This document shows positions 9,208 through 17,481 of a stretch of 64,000 nt of DNA, one piece after another (the first letter of the stretch is position 1; every line of letters starts with the position of its first letter). Position numbers and translations under genes: made by a program. The notes under the pieces were generated by a model. That model saw only the letters and a list, made by a program, of their open reading frames with translations, made no database searches and had not been told where the DNA came from. The DNA comes from Natrinema hispanicum (GTDB lineage Archaea; Halobacteriota; Halobacteria; Halobacteriales; Natrialbaceae), in the NCBI RefSeq assembly GCF_004217335.1, contig NZ_SHMP01000007.1:124001-188000 (forward strand), written 5' to 3'.

Positions 9208-9651
9208 ATGACATTCACAGCAACTCTATCTGACCCTGAACTGTCCGATGAACGCTCTATCGGTGGCATCCTTGTCCACCTGCTTGGACTGTTTACTGGA
9301 TTTCTCGGTCCCCTAATCCTGTACGCTGTTTCAGATAACGAGTTCACACGGACGAACGCCCGTCACACCATCAATTGGCACGTTACCGTGTCCGTACTCA
9401 TGATTGTCGCCCTTGTGATGTTCTTTCTCGGCGCCGATGAGATCACTGTCCTAGGAGAAACAACTGAGGTTTCTTTGCTCCCAGCCCCGCTCGATATCGT
9501 GTTTGGGCTCGTCGGATTCCTCCTGATAATCGTCCTAGTGATTGCAATATTTCTTACATTGGTGTACACCATCGTCGCAACGGTAAAAGCGATATCTGGA
9601 TCGACTTGGACGTATCCTGGAGCGATCGCTTTCGTCGAGCGATATAGGTAG
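9208..9651 (+). CDS. DUF4870 domain-containing (Tic20-like) membrane protein
   Basis: A 147-aa protein with three to four membrane helices. It has the family layout of a short polar lead, LVHLLGLFTGFLGPLILY, the polar loop NEFTRTNARHTINWHV, two further helices and a C-terminal Trp-Tyr-Pro segment. The R-x-H-x-x-x-N-W loop is diagnostic of DUF4870 proteins. Function unknown. It stands alone between a hypothetical gene and the GC-rich DUF6498 gene. Confidence 0.85.
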   Translation: MTFTATLSDPELSDERSIGGILVHLLGLFTGFLGPLILYAVSDNEFTRTNARHTINWHVTVSVLMIVALVMFFLGADEITVLGETTEVSLLPAPLDIVFGLVGFLLIIVLVIAIFLTLVYTIVATVKAISGSTWTYPGAIAFVERYR

Positions 9652-9736
9652 GAGATTCATGTTATCTCAAGAAGGGAAGCTGGTTGAACATGGCCGAGAT
9701 TGAACTGGACGTGCTCAAACTACAGATGATGGATCT

Positions 9737-11131
9737 ATGAAGCCACCATCGAACGATTCATCTGCCGTGTTTCTGGTGACAGTCGCGGCGAACGTCATCC
9801 CGCTGGTCGGCGTGTTCCACCTCGGGTGGAGCGCACAGACGTTCGCGGTCGTCTACGCGATGGAATTGGTCGTCGCTGTCCCGTTCGCCGGGTTGAAGGC
9901 ATTATTCGCGCGCCGCCCGCCGAACTACGACGATCTGGAGCGCCCACAGGAGGATAACCCGCTCAAGTCCGACGAGTTAGGCGGGGTCTCCGTCGGACCG
10001 AGCGACCTCAACCGCCGGCGTGGGAGCGTCACGGCCGTCGACTCGCTCCCACCGATCTACCCCCGGAACTTCCCGTTCGTCTTGCAAGCGTTCGGGGCTG
10101 GCGTGGCGCTCCTTGGGATATACCTCGCCGTACTGAGCCGTTTCATCGACGTGCCGGCGATGCTCGCCGATCCGATGGTGGCGGCGAGCGCCGTCTCCCT
10201 GATTGTCTCTCAAGTCGGCGTCATCAACCGCGAGTACTTCCGCAAGCGGCGCTACGAGACGAGCACCCCTCGGGACGTGATCAGAAGCGCGAAGAACGAG
10301 GCCGGGGTAGCCGTGGTGCTACTCTGGTTCGCGGCCGCCGGTGGTCCGACCGGCGCGCTGGTTGCGTTCGTCACGGTGAAGCTATTCGCGGAGTGGGGGG
10401 ACTACCGCGCCGGGCAGTCGTCCACCACCGACAAGGGGGTGGGGACGCTCCCGCCTGTGGCGGCTCCGGATGCGTCGCCGACGGCTGAGGTCCGTCCGGA
10501 CCGGCGCGCCGTCCGCGGCGCCGCGTTCTGGCGGGGCGCGAAGTCCGCAATCGGTAGCGGCCCGGTGTACCTCTTCGCGTGGGTTGGGCTCACCAGCGGA
10601 TCGACAGGGCTGGTCGCTGCCACGGTGGTCTGTTTCGGCCTCCTGCCGGCCGGCATCGGTGGGCTGAAGACCGTCGAGTACGCCCTCACTCACGGTACAC
10701 TGGCGTACCAGTGTCGCGACGACACGGTGGTCGCGTACGACGACCTCACCGAGGCGGTTCAGTGGACGATCCCCGTTGACGACCTCCGGGACGCCGAACT
10801 GTGTGAGGGAGAGTTCGTCGATCGCGCCTGTGATACTCGGACGTTCTCGCTCACTCCCTCTGTGGGGGAGTACGACCTCAGCGTCGCGCACCTCCGGGAG
10901 TATGACCGGGCCGTCGAGGCGTTCGAACTCCCCGTCGAGACGACGGCGTTCGGCCCGCTTGACCGACGTGTGGCCGGGGTGGCGGCCATGGTCGGAGCCT
11001 GTGGCGTCGCCGCCGTGGCGGGCCTCGCCTATTACGCTCCCTCCGTCGGGGCGGCCGCCGCCGGGTTCGGCGGCCCGTTCGGCGTCGTCGTCCTCAGATC
11101 GGCGTGGCAGTGGGCGCTCCCGGCCGCCTGA
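9737..11131 (+). CDS. DUF6498-containing membrane protein
   Basis: A 464-aa protein starting at the ATG at 9737. Two N-terminal helices (FLVTVAANVIPLVGVFHLGW, VYAMELVVAVPFAGLKALF) are followed by a polar stretch, then three to four central helices (about residues 110-225), a further pair (about 275-315), a soluble domain with a PH-like beta pattern (about 320-400), and two terminal helices. The first helices followed by a conserved KALF segment match the DUF6498 group. The gene is clearly richer in GC than its neighbours, with strong G/C third positions, and creates long antisense open frames. This suggests a separate origin. Function unknown. Confidence 0.75.
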   Translation: MKPPSNDSSAVFLVTVAANVIPLVGVFHLGWSAQTFAVVYAMELVVAVPFAGLKALFARRPPNYDDLERPQEDNPLKSDELGGVSVGPSDLNRRRGSVTAVDSLPPIYPRNFPFVLQAFGAGVALLGIYLAVLSRFIDVPAMLADPMVAASAVSLIVSQVGVINREYFRKRRYETSTPRDVIRSAKNEAGVAVVLLWFAAAGGPTGALVAFVTVKLFAEWGDYRAGQSSTTDKGVGTLPPVAAPDASPTAEVRPDRRAVRGAAFWRGAKSAIGSGPVYLFAWVGLTSGSTGLVAATVVCFGLLPAGIGGLKTVEYALTHGTLAYQCRDDTVVAYDDLTEAVQWTIPVDDLRDAELCEGEFVDRACDTRTFSLTPSVGEYDLSVAHLREYDRAVEAFELPVETTAFGPLDRRVAGVAAMVGACGVAAVAGLAYYAPSVGAAAAGFGGPFGVVVLRSAWQWALPAA

Positions 11132-11208
11132 GCCGACGTCGACGGCGGGCGGAGCGGGCGCGTCGCAGCCGGTCACCGCGACGCGTCCGCCCATGTATCG
11201 GGATCAGA

Positions 11209-11500
11209 ACTCCGACAGCTCCGGGGCGGACGAGCCCTGACTCGAGAAGGGGACGTCGCTGACGATGGCGACTTTGAACTCGAATCCTGGGTTGATCGTC
11301 AGGATGTCGGTCCAGAAAATGTTGTCCTCCATGCAGACCTCGAGCGAGGACTCATCGGCTGAGCCGACTCTATTGGAATCCTCAGCAAGTGATATATTCT
11401 GACTGGGTTGTGGTCAATGCAGATGCTGTACTTGTCGATTCGGGAGACCTCAATATGGACTGTGTGAACAGTTTGATGACTCACTCTACGGAGAGAACGT
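11209..11500 (-). pseudogene. Possible broken hypothetical gene
   Basis: On the minus strand a frame ending at TGA 11209-11211 gives a plausible protein tail (EVCMEDNIFWTDILTINPGF, then VAIVSDVPFSSQG). An upstream frame around 11390-11480 reads VSRIDKYSICIDHNP and would join only through a frameshift and an in-frame stop. No family recognised. Low certainty. Confidence 0.3.
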
Positions 11501-11664
11501 CTCGAGCAGGGCGAGTCCAACACCATGGGCGAACCCGTAGACGTATCCCATCTGGTACGGAGAGTCGACGGAGCCGTACTTAGACGCCAGATTACCCTGT
11601 CCGCAGGAGTTGTTTGTGCGCCGGTGATGGGTGCCGGCGCACCCGCGCCGGAGAGAAAAGATCG

Positions 11665-12291
11665 ATGTCAACCCGTAGTCAACTCCGATTCATCCACCGA
11701 AACGAGTCTGCAGCAGAACAGGACTCAACCAATCGCATCGCACAGGTCTACCGGCATTCCGACGGTTATCCGGAAAGCGTTCTCCAAGACCTTACTCGAC
11801 TCAAGCAGTTGCTTGATGAGACACGAACAGAACGTGGTCCCAGCTACGCCGCCGCGCAGTTCATTTTCCTCGAGATGCTCTCGAGTATGAGCCTCTACAT
11901 GGACAAGAGATGTGAGCGAAGCATTCGCGCTGATCAGCCGGAAGATTTGCTGGACCCGTCGAACATGGCACATCTCGAGCAACCGCTGTTCCTGCTCGGC
12001 CACGGCGTTGAGGATTCTGCCACCGGCATTCACGGTGACGAAGAGTATCTCGACATCGTCGAACTGCCAACGCAAGCTCCATTCGACGAACCGGCAGAGT
12101 GGACCGTCAAGGTGAGCGACCACGCCGGCTTTCCGCGGTGGGACGGGCCGACAGACGAGGCGTTCGAGCAAGCCTCGTGGCAGTTTCAGGGGTCGCTAGA
12201 AGCCGCTCTCGAGGAGTTGAGAGTCAAGTCCGTGTGTAACGACGCTCGATTCAGAACCTGTTACCAACAGCGAGGGCCTCAACAACGGTGA
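11665..12291 (+). CDS. STRSQLRF-type haloarchaeal plasmid protein, altered C-terminus
   Basis: A 208-aa product from the ATG at 11665 (MSTRSQLRF). This start is conserved in a family common on haloarchaeal plasmids. Recognisable blocks are AQVYRHSDGYPESVLQDL, the YAAAQFIFLEML helix, EQPLFLLGHGVED, GIHGDEEYLDIVELP and DHAGFPRWDGPTDEAFE. The last about 25 residues (from VKSVCNDA) differ from the acidic or coiled ending seen in related fragments, suggesting that the 3' end was changed by a rearrangement. It may still be expressed. Function unknown. Confidence 0.65.
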   Translation: MSTRSQLRFIHRNESAAEQDSTNRIAQVYRHSDGYPESVLQDLTRLKQLLDETRTERGPSYAAAQFIFLEMLSSMSLYMDKRCERSIRADQPEDLLDPSNMAHLEQPLFLLGHGVEDSATGIHGDEEYLDIVELPTQAPFDEPAEWTVKVSDHAGFPRWDGPTDEAFEQASWQFQGSLEAALEELRVKSVCNDARFRTCYQQRGPQQR

Positions 12292-12408
12292 GAACACCAG
12301 TATCAGCGTTCCCGGAATTTAAGCTCGCGACTGGTCAAGCTATATCCACCACGCGTTTCGGTCACACAATTTTTCAAATAGATACCACGTACAGATACTA
12401 GCCCATCC

Positions 12409-12801
12409 ATGAATGAACGACGAAATCGTCAACTAAGTGCCATCGTTGGTACGTTTCTTATTTTCATCACCGGTAGTGTCGTCCTACTTGTTGAGAATCT
12501 ACTCAAAACACCACTTCTACTCAGTCAGGTGACGTTGCTAGGACTGGCAGGCATCTTCGATATCGTGGCAGCGACAGACACGCAACTAACTGCCCGCTGG
12601 GCATGGTATCAATGGAGTGGCCTCGGAAACATCTGTCTCGGACTGTCACTCCCACTTGGGTTCGTGGGAAGCAAAAACAGTCTCTTTTTCGTTCTAGTGG
12701 CCGGCATCGGTGGACTTTCGCTAGCGGCGATGGGTATTGACATGCTCGTCTATCATGGAAAGTATACCCGTGGTGAGAGGCTCGGTCAAAAGGGCACATA
12801 A
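12409..12801 (+). CDS. Four-helix membrane protein, hypothetical
   Basis: A 130-aa protein with four predicted membrane segments (AIVGTFLIFITGSVVLLVE; VTLLGLAGIFDIVAA; WSGLGNICLGLSLPLGFVG; FFVLVAGIGGLSLAAMGID) and short charged ends. The ATG at 12409 is preceded by an A/T-rich TTTTTCAAATAG block about 25 nt upstream, which would support a leaderless transcript. No family was recognised, and it is not in an obvious operon. Confidence 0.6.
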   Translation: MNERRNRQLSAIVGTFLIFITGSVVLLVENLLKTPLLLSQVTLLGLAGIFDIVAATDTQLTARWAWYQWSGLGNICLGLSLPLGFVGSKNSLFFVLVAGIGGLSLAAMGIDMLVYHGKYTRGERLGQKGT

Positions 12802-12834
12802 AGTGAACAACCACTCCAAGTTTCTTCGGTAGGG

Positions 12835-12930
12835 CGGTCCACGGACATCGGGTTCGAGCAAGCGTTCTGGCATTTCCAGAACCCGCTCCCGAGAAGTTGT
12901 CGATTGAGTCTGCGGGACGACTGTTAATTC
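12835..12930 (+). pseudogene. Short relic of the STRSQLRF-type family
   Basis: The bases encode GFEQAFWHFQNPLPRS in one frame, matching the EAFEQASWQFQGSLEA block of the gene at 11665. There is no start, and a stop follows within about 30 bp. It is the fourth remnant of this family between 6.3 and 12.9 kb. Confidence 0.5.
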
Positions 12931-12974
12931 AGCTCACCGGCAGGCTTTTGCGAGCAACCCTGTAACTGTGCACC

Positions 12975-13127
12975 ATGAGCCTCACCACTGATGACTTCGC
13001 CGAGTTCATGGCTGATGATCCAGAGGATGACAAAGGGGTTCCACTCGGGGATGCATTACTGGAGTTGGCTCTCGACATTGAGGTCGATGCTGTCGAAGAG
13101 ATCCGTGACGCCCGCGAACGACTCTGA
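12975..13127 (+). CDS. Small acidic protein (50 aa)
   Basis: ATG at 12975 to TGA 13125-13127. The product is very acidic and mostly helical (MSLTTDDFAEFMADD, then LGDALLELALDIEVDAVEE, ending RDARERL). Its composition and codon use match haloarchaeal genes. Its size and position ahead of a toxin-antitoxin locus suggest an antitoxin-like or regulatory peptide, but this is a guess. Confidence 0.5.
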   Translation: MSLTTDDFAEFMADDPEDDKGVPLGDALLELALDIEVDAVEEIRDARERL

Positions 13128-13133
13128 AACTAC

Positions 13134-13174
13134 TGTATATGGGGCATATCTCTGAGTAGTGTGGCGACACACTA
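13134..13174 (+). promoter_or_regulatory. TATA box and palindromic operator cut off from the AbrB/PIN pair
   Basis: TGTATATGG at about 13134-13142 is followed by the perfect inverted repeat TAGTGTG-GCGA-CACACTA at 13157-13174. Removing the IS5-type element (13188-14118 plus one target copy) would place this operator about 45 bp before the AbrB-type antitoxin ATG (14146). That is the normal place for autoregulation by such antitoxins. Confidence 0.5.
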
Positions 13175-13187
13175 GGTTTTTCAGGAC

Positions 13188-14118
13188 TGCTCTGTTGAAT
13201 AGATGCTGAGTCACGGTTACAGAGGCTCACACAGCGATTCTATATTGATGAGGGCGAACATCAGGACAATTTCACGGAACTGGCGATACCAGCCCAGCGC
13301 TCGCACGGCGTCGCCGAGCGAGCGCTTCGTTGTTGAGTACGAGGCTTCGGCCATCCAGCGCTGAGAGTATCCTTTTGCCCGAATGAGCGCGTTGTTCATG
13401 ACTGCATTCGGTGATGAGCCGCGGTAGTGAACAAGGTACTCAACGTCAAGTGCGGAGATTTCGTACTCAGTGTGCCAGTCTTGGAACGCGTTGTCGGCAA
13501 CCACGGACTGCAGGTCGTCCGCGTTTCGGCGGACGACCTGCGGTCCGGTCTTCGTATCGTGCTTCCACCGTGCTGTGATATGGACATCGAGAACAGCGAG
13601 CGACTCTATATCAGTTAATGTCGTCACTTTCAGCGTCTGCACGGTATTTCCTGACCGCTGGCGGAAGTACGACGAAGAACGGCGGCGGTCAAAGAACGTG
13701 CTGTCGAGAGCAGCGTGGCCAGACTGCGGGTGTTGCTGCGCTGAAACGCGCAGCAACGCCCGCCACACCCACATTTTCAGCCGGTCGAACGACTTGTAGA
13801 TCGTGCTGTAGTCGGGGAGGTTCTCTCGATCGAGACCGAGTACGTCACAAATCTCGGTCATGTACTTCAACCGATTCGGCGTTTCACGGTAGCTGTGACC
13901 TTCTTCGAGCCGAAAACAGTGTAGGACGACATGGACCCAGCGGGCGAACCCGCCGCTGGCGGGCTCGCCCGCGTGCTTCCCCAACGCTTGTTTGGCTAGG
14001 TCACGACACTGCTCAACGAAGTCGAGGATATCGATTTCCATAGGACAGAATCGAATTCCTCGGCTTCATCCTTCTAAGCCAGTGATATCGGCTGATTAGA
14101 TCGCTGTTCAACAGAGCA
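13188..14118 (-). mobile_element. IS5-family element with 8-bp target duplication
   Basis: The 931-bp element has terminal inverted repeats TGCTCTGTTGAA(T/C)AG at both ends. Both ends are flanked by the perfect 8-bp direct repeat TTCAGGAC (13180-13187 and 14119-14126). One transposase gene fills it. The clean ends and intact transposase suggest a recent insertion. Confidence 0.92.
13217..14041 (-). CDS. IS5-family transposase
   Basis: A 274-aa DDE transposase. The catalytic residues are visible: D in AALDSTFFDRR, D in VVADNAFQDWH and E in WMAEASYSTTKRSLG, followed by the conserved R-x-Q/W helix (ALGWYRQFREIVL). An N-terminal helical DNA-binding part contains the YRETPNRLKYM segment. Its length fits short halobacterial IS5 elements. 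The gene is complete and fills the element. Confidence 0.93.
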   Translation of the reverse strand: MEIDILDFVEQCRDLAKQALGKHAGEPASGGFARWVHVVLHCFRLEEGHSYRETPNRLKYMTEICDVLGLDRENLPDYSTIYKSFDRLKMWVWRALLRVSAQQHPQSGHAALDSTFFDRRRSSSYFRQRSGNTVQTLKVTTLTDIESLAVLDVHITARWKHDTKTGPQVVRRNADDLQSVVADNAFQDWHTEYEISALDVEYLVHYRGSSPNAVMNNALIRAKGYSQRWMAEASYSTTKRSLGDAVRALGWYRQFREIVLMFALINIESLCEPL

Positions 14119-14145
14119 TTCAGGACAAGTCTCATAGTGATAGAT

Positions 14146-14391
14146 ATGAGCAGTGAGAGGATCGACGCCGAAAGCAAGGTATCAGGAAATCAAGCGAACA
14201 TCCCGGCACGGATTCGGCGTGAACTCGATATCGACGACGGTGATCAGCTCCGGTGGCATATCGAAGACGATGGGAGCGTTCGCATCCAAATCATCCAACA
14301 GCAAACAGGCACGTTCGCTGAATTCGATGGCTACGAGGGCGAGACGGATACCAACGTCACGACCGATCATGACGCTTGGGGCGTAGAGTAA
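14146..14391 (+). CDS. vapB: AbrB/SpoVT-type antitoxin
   Basis: An 81-aa protein from the ATG at 14146; the in-frame GTG at 14137 is less likely. It has the swapped-hairpin AbrB DNA-binding motif: VSGNQANIPARIRRELDIDDGDQLRWHI. An acidic C-terminal tail would bind the toxin. The stop codon touches the ATG of the PIN toxin (TAAATG), so the two are translationally coupled. The likely native promoter and operator are separated from it by an IS5-type insertion whose right end lies about 20 bp upstream. Confidence 0.85.
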   Translation: MSSERIDAESKVSGNQANIPARIRRELDIDDGDQLRWHIEDDGSVRIQIIQQQTGTFAEFDGYEGETDTNVTTDHDAWGVE

Positions 14392-14826
14392 ATGCCACGC
14401 GCGCTCATCGATACAACGGTCCTCTTCGCAGCAACATACAGACGAGACAGTTCCCACGAAGCCGCGTTCCCGATACTCCATGGCATCGACGATGGGACCC
14501 TTCCAGAGGCAGTGGTCCTCGACTACGTCCTCGCAGAAACGCTCAACGGCTTTGTTACCCACGCTGGCCACGACGCAGCTGTCGACCTCCTTGATCGTAT
14601 TGAGGAAAACGCTCGCTTCCATATCGACTCTCTCACTGCCGACGCTCTTGCGACGGGAAAAGCACTGTTCCGACAGCACGAACCACTGTCCTTCGTCGAT
14701 AGTTGCATTATCGCGTATATGCAGACCGAGGGACTCGGTTATCTGTATGCGTTCGACAATGACTTTGATGCAGCAGAGGATGTTTATCGACTCGACACAG
14801 CTACGGACCCCTACGATCCCAACTGA
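14392..14826 (+). CDS. vapC: PIN-domain ribonuclease toxin (VapC-like)
   Basis: A 144-aa PIN protein. Acidic active-site residues are visible: D in ALIDTTVLFAATYRRD, E in LAETLNGF, D in SFVDSCIIAYM and the final D pair in YAFDNDFD. It would cleave RNA unless bound by the AbrB-type partner encoded directly upstream. All key residues are present, so the module may be active if still transcribed after the upstream IS insertion. Confidence 0.88.
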   Translation: MPRALIDTTVLFAATYRRDSSHEAAFPILHGIDDGTLPEAVVLDYVLAETLNGFVTHAGHDAAVDLLDRIEENARFHIDSLTADALATGKALFRQHEPLSFVDSCIIAYMQTEGLGYLYAFDNDFDAAEDVYRLDTATDPYDPN

Positions 14827-15013
14827 CGCCGACAGACGGGTGTGAATTGCTACCGGTCACTGTCTTCAGAAGAAACAAGACACTGGCGCTCACTGACTGA
14901 CGACTCTCCAGCTGCTCGAGTCCGGCATATTTTGTGAGACCCCCTGATGGGCGGAGGTCTTCTCGAGTTCAGTTCGATTCGATCCGACACGACTCGAGAA
15001 GCAGTGATCAAAC

Positions 15014-15949
15014 ATGGCTACGAGCAGCAGCTCCCGGGAAACGTTCGATGATTCGGACACCCGGCACGACGAGATGCACAGTACGATCGAGGCATGGATC
15101 CAGGACCTCGTCAACGAAGTCGATGACGCCGTCTCGAGCGACCAGTTCACAGAGTGGTTGGACGTCCAGAGTCGGTTCCACGACTACTCGCACCGAAACA
15201 CGCTGTTGATCAAACTCCAGTGTCCACACGCGACACGCGTTGCCGGCTATCGAACATGGCAAAACGAGTTTGACCGGCATGTGAAGGAAGGAGAGACAGC
15301 GATCTGGATCTGGGCACCCATCATTGCAAAGCAGTGCCCTGACTGTGGGAACTCCCCGTCGTACCACGAGCGCAGTGACTGTGAATACGATGAAACCCCT
15401 CCGGACAGCTGGGAAAAGGGACTCGTGGGCTTTCGGCCAGCACCCGTCTTCGATATCTCACAGACTGACGGCGAGCCACTGCCCGACCTCGAGACCGAAG
15501 CAAAGGGACAGGCCGACGAGTTAGTTCCCGCACTCCTCGAGGCAGCAGACTCACTCGAGGTGGACGTAGAGGTCGTGCCACCCCAGGACTGGTCGCATGG
15601 GAGTGCCAAGGGAATCTGCCAGTATCGACCAGCGGAACAGCCACGCGTCGCTGTCCGTGATCGCGAGAATGACGCTGATCTTGCCGTCACGCTCGTTCAC
15701 GAGTACGCGCATGCGCTGTTACACAATGGCGTCGACGACGAGGCTGAACGATCGAAACGTGAGCTCGAGGCCGAAGCGGTCGGTTACATCGTTGGACGGC
15801 ACTTCAAGTTGGATACCAGTGGGTCAGCGTTCTACCTCGCCGCGTGGCACGGTGACGAACCAGAGACGATCCTCGATCGGCTTGAGCGAATCAGTTCGAC
15901 CGCCCAGGAGATCATCGACATCGTCAGCGAAGTGATCGACGATGAGTGA
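15014..15949 (+). CDS. ArdC-like N-domain plus ImmA/IrrE-type zinc metallopeptidase
   Basis: A 311-aa protein. Residues about 20-130 match the ArdC/DUF1738 N-terminal ssDNA-binding domain (WLDVQSRFHDYSHRNTLLI, then VAGYRTWQNEFDRHVKEGE). A small cysteine pair region follows (CPDCGNSP..HERSDC). The C-terminal part carries the zincin motif HEYAHALLH with a downstream Glu-rich helix (ELEAEAVGYIVG) giving the third zinc ligand. ArdC proteins act as antirestriction factors on conjugative plasmids and protect incoming DNA, so this supports a mobile replicon. Its stop overlaps the start of a HalOD1 gene by 8 nt. The same pair is repeated in truncated form at 36.3 kb. Confidence 0.85.
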   Translation: MATSSSSRETFDDSDTRHDEMHSTIEAWIQDLVNEVDDAVSSDQFTEWLDVQSRFHDYSHRNTLLIKLQCPHATRVAGYRTWQNEFDRHVKEGETAIWIWAPIIAKQCPDCGNSPSYHERSDCEYDETPPDSWEKGLVGFRPAPVFDISQTDGEPLPDLETEAKGQADELVPALLEAADSLEVDVEVVPPQDWSHGSAKGICQYRPAEQPRVAVRDRENDADLAVTLVHEYAHALLHNGVDDEAERSKRELEAEAVGYIVGRHFKLDTSGSAFYLAAWHGDEPETILDRLERISSTAQEIIDIVSEVIDDE

Positions 15950-16166
15950 TCAACCGCTTCTGCTTGAGATCATCACTGCACTCGAGGAACAGGGCCTCGA
16001 TCGGGACGAGTACCAACTCCAGCGGGTGATCGACGTCGAAGCACTCGAGCGACTTGTAGACTCGATGGGTCCACAGACTGATATTGATCTCGAGATTCGG
16101 TTCTCGATTGGGGAGTTCCGTGTGATAGTGACACCATCCGATGTTGCCGTGATGAAGATGTCGTGA
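15942..16166 (+). CDS. HalOD1 output-domain protein
   Basis: A 74-aa single-domain protein with the halobacterial output domain 1 pattern: an N-terminal helix (LLEIITALEEQGLDRDEYQLQRVIDVEALERLVDS), then two beta strands (DLEIRFSIGEFRVIVTPSDVAV). HalOD1 usually sits at the C-terminus of haloarchaeal response regulators. Here it stands alone and is translationally coupled to the ArdC-like gene. The final stop codon lies inside an IS right-end relic (see 16163-16200). Confidence 0.8.
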   Translation: MSDQPLLLEIITALEEQGLDRDEYQLQRVIDVEALERLVDSMGPQTDIDLEIRFSIGEFRVIVTPSDVAVMKMS

Positions 16167-16200
16167 ACCGCCTCGGGGTCAAGCCCCGAGGCACTCGCCT
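16163..16200 (-). repeat. Solo right-end hairpin of an IS200/IS605-type element
   Basis: On the minus strand: GTGCCTCGGGGCTTG, then ACCCCGAGGC and GGTTCAC. This is the same stem-loop plus GGTTCAC ending found at the right ends of the TnpB elements at 2433 and 61806. No tnpB is recognisable in the 200 bp behind it. It appears to be a palindrome-associated or decayed element end. Confidence 0.6.
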
Positions 16201-16417
16201 TGCACTGCCTGTAGAGTTCGTCAGCGGCTTGTCCGGTCGTCTCAGCTGAACTCGTCGCTCGTGAACTTGCGACGAAGATAGCAGCACCACACCCCGAAAC
16301 CAGCACGCCAGCGATCAACGACGACGGTCTGGGGAGAATCCATGAGTTCCATCTCATCGTAGAAGCGGCTGTAATCAACACTGTGAAAAGACTTCTATGA
16401 CGCCCTCTATAGTATAG

Positions 16418-17431
16418 CTATCGTCCGATTTCACTGCCACCGCGGGTATGAACAGATGAACGAAGGACCTCGCGAATCAGACGGAGCACTGATTCATGTG
16501 CATCCGGCGGCATCCCGTCACACCAGGCATTTGTTCCGCCTACGATCCCATCGATACTACCAGCCATCGATGCCTGAACAAGCATCCGACGCTCTACCTC
16601 GGGATCATGTAATACGGGGGTCTGCGTCACGTGTGAGAGACAGGCTGCGATCGCGTGCCCACCCCAATTCGAAACCGTTGCCGGAACCAAGAGATCCGTT
16701 TCAATGTCCGCTGCTGTCCCTGCTCCACAGCCACACTGACATTCGTCCCCGTACTGGATCTCATCTTCGACTGTTTCTTGAACAAGACCCATACCGACCT
16801 CATTTCCTGCGTCGCCGACAGAGACCGTCAACACATCAGCCGGAAGTCGACTGTAGAGTTCATCCACTTTGGCTGTCTGTTCGGTCACGTCGTATCCAGA
16901 CATATTGTGGTAGACACCCTCCTTGTTTGGAGCGGCCTTCTCTACGGCGATGACCGCAGCGGGGTCAATCTCTGACAAGATTTCCTCGACATACTTCTGA
17001 GCCTTAGAGCGGTCAGCGGGGAATGGTTCGACCGAGACAGACCGTTTGTTATTGGATACTGCCTCTCGATCAAGAACACGGAGTTCACCAGCCGTTGCCG
17101 TTGCCTCACAAATATCGACAGCCGCAGGTTCACATGCAATGATCGGGTTTGCATCGAGAGCACTGTCGACAGCACGTGCAACAGAGACCGCTCCGAGTGG
17201 CCCATCTGTCTCCTGAACCATCGACGGCGGAATCAAAAAGCCAGTGAGCACAAGCACAGTATCCTCGGAATCGACAGCGTTATTGAGACGTTCAGCAGCC
17301 TGCATCGAAGGGTTGCTCCCTTGTTTTTCGCGAACTGCAGAGGAAATGGGATAAATCGTATCGCGACTCCCGATATCAGTCGTCGTTAGGTCATCGACAA
17401 TCGTAGCCACGTTTTTTGTATTTTCTGGCAT
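16418..17431 (-). CDS. DUF4392 / D-glutamate cyclase-like protein
   Basis: A 337-aa soluble protein from the ATG at 17431. Signatures of the glutamate cyclase-like C-terminal family are visible: TGFLIPPSMVQETDGPLGAVSVARAV near the N-terminus, the AVEKAAPNKEGVYHNMSGYDVT segment, VSVGDAGNEVGMG, and TVSNWGGHAIAACL. A Cys cluster (CQCGCG) may bind metal. Family members open or close 5-oxo-proline-type rings of D-glutamate; the substrate here is inferred only. A monocistronic location and a TATA-like region upstream of 17431 suggest independent expression. Confidence 0.8.
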   Translation of the reverse strand: MPENTKNVATIVDDLTTTDIGSRDTIYPISSAVREKQGSNPSMQAAERLNNAVDSEDTVLVLTGFLIPPSMVQETDGPLGAVSVARAVDSALDANPIIACEPAAVDICEATATAGELRVLDREAVSNNKRSVSVEPFPADRSKAQKYVEEILSEIDPAAVIAVEKAAPNKEGVYHNMSGYDVTEQTAKVDELYSRLPADVLTVSVGDAGNEVGMGLVQETVEDEIQYGDECQCGCGAGTAADIETDLLVPATVSNWGGHAIAACLSHVTQTPVLHDPEVERRMLVQASMAGSIDGIVGGTNAWCDGMPPDAHESVLRLIREVLRSSVHTRGGSEIGR

Positions 17432-17481
17432 TATTATCCTGATTGAGTGGTGTTTAGTACTCTATAAAGACTTGTCAGCGG

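Noticed and set aside
10382..11194. A 270-aa antisense open frame
   Set aside because: It is a by-product of the GC-rich DUF6498 gene on the other strand: Arg/Gly/Pro-rich and domain-free.
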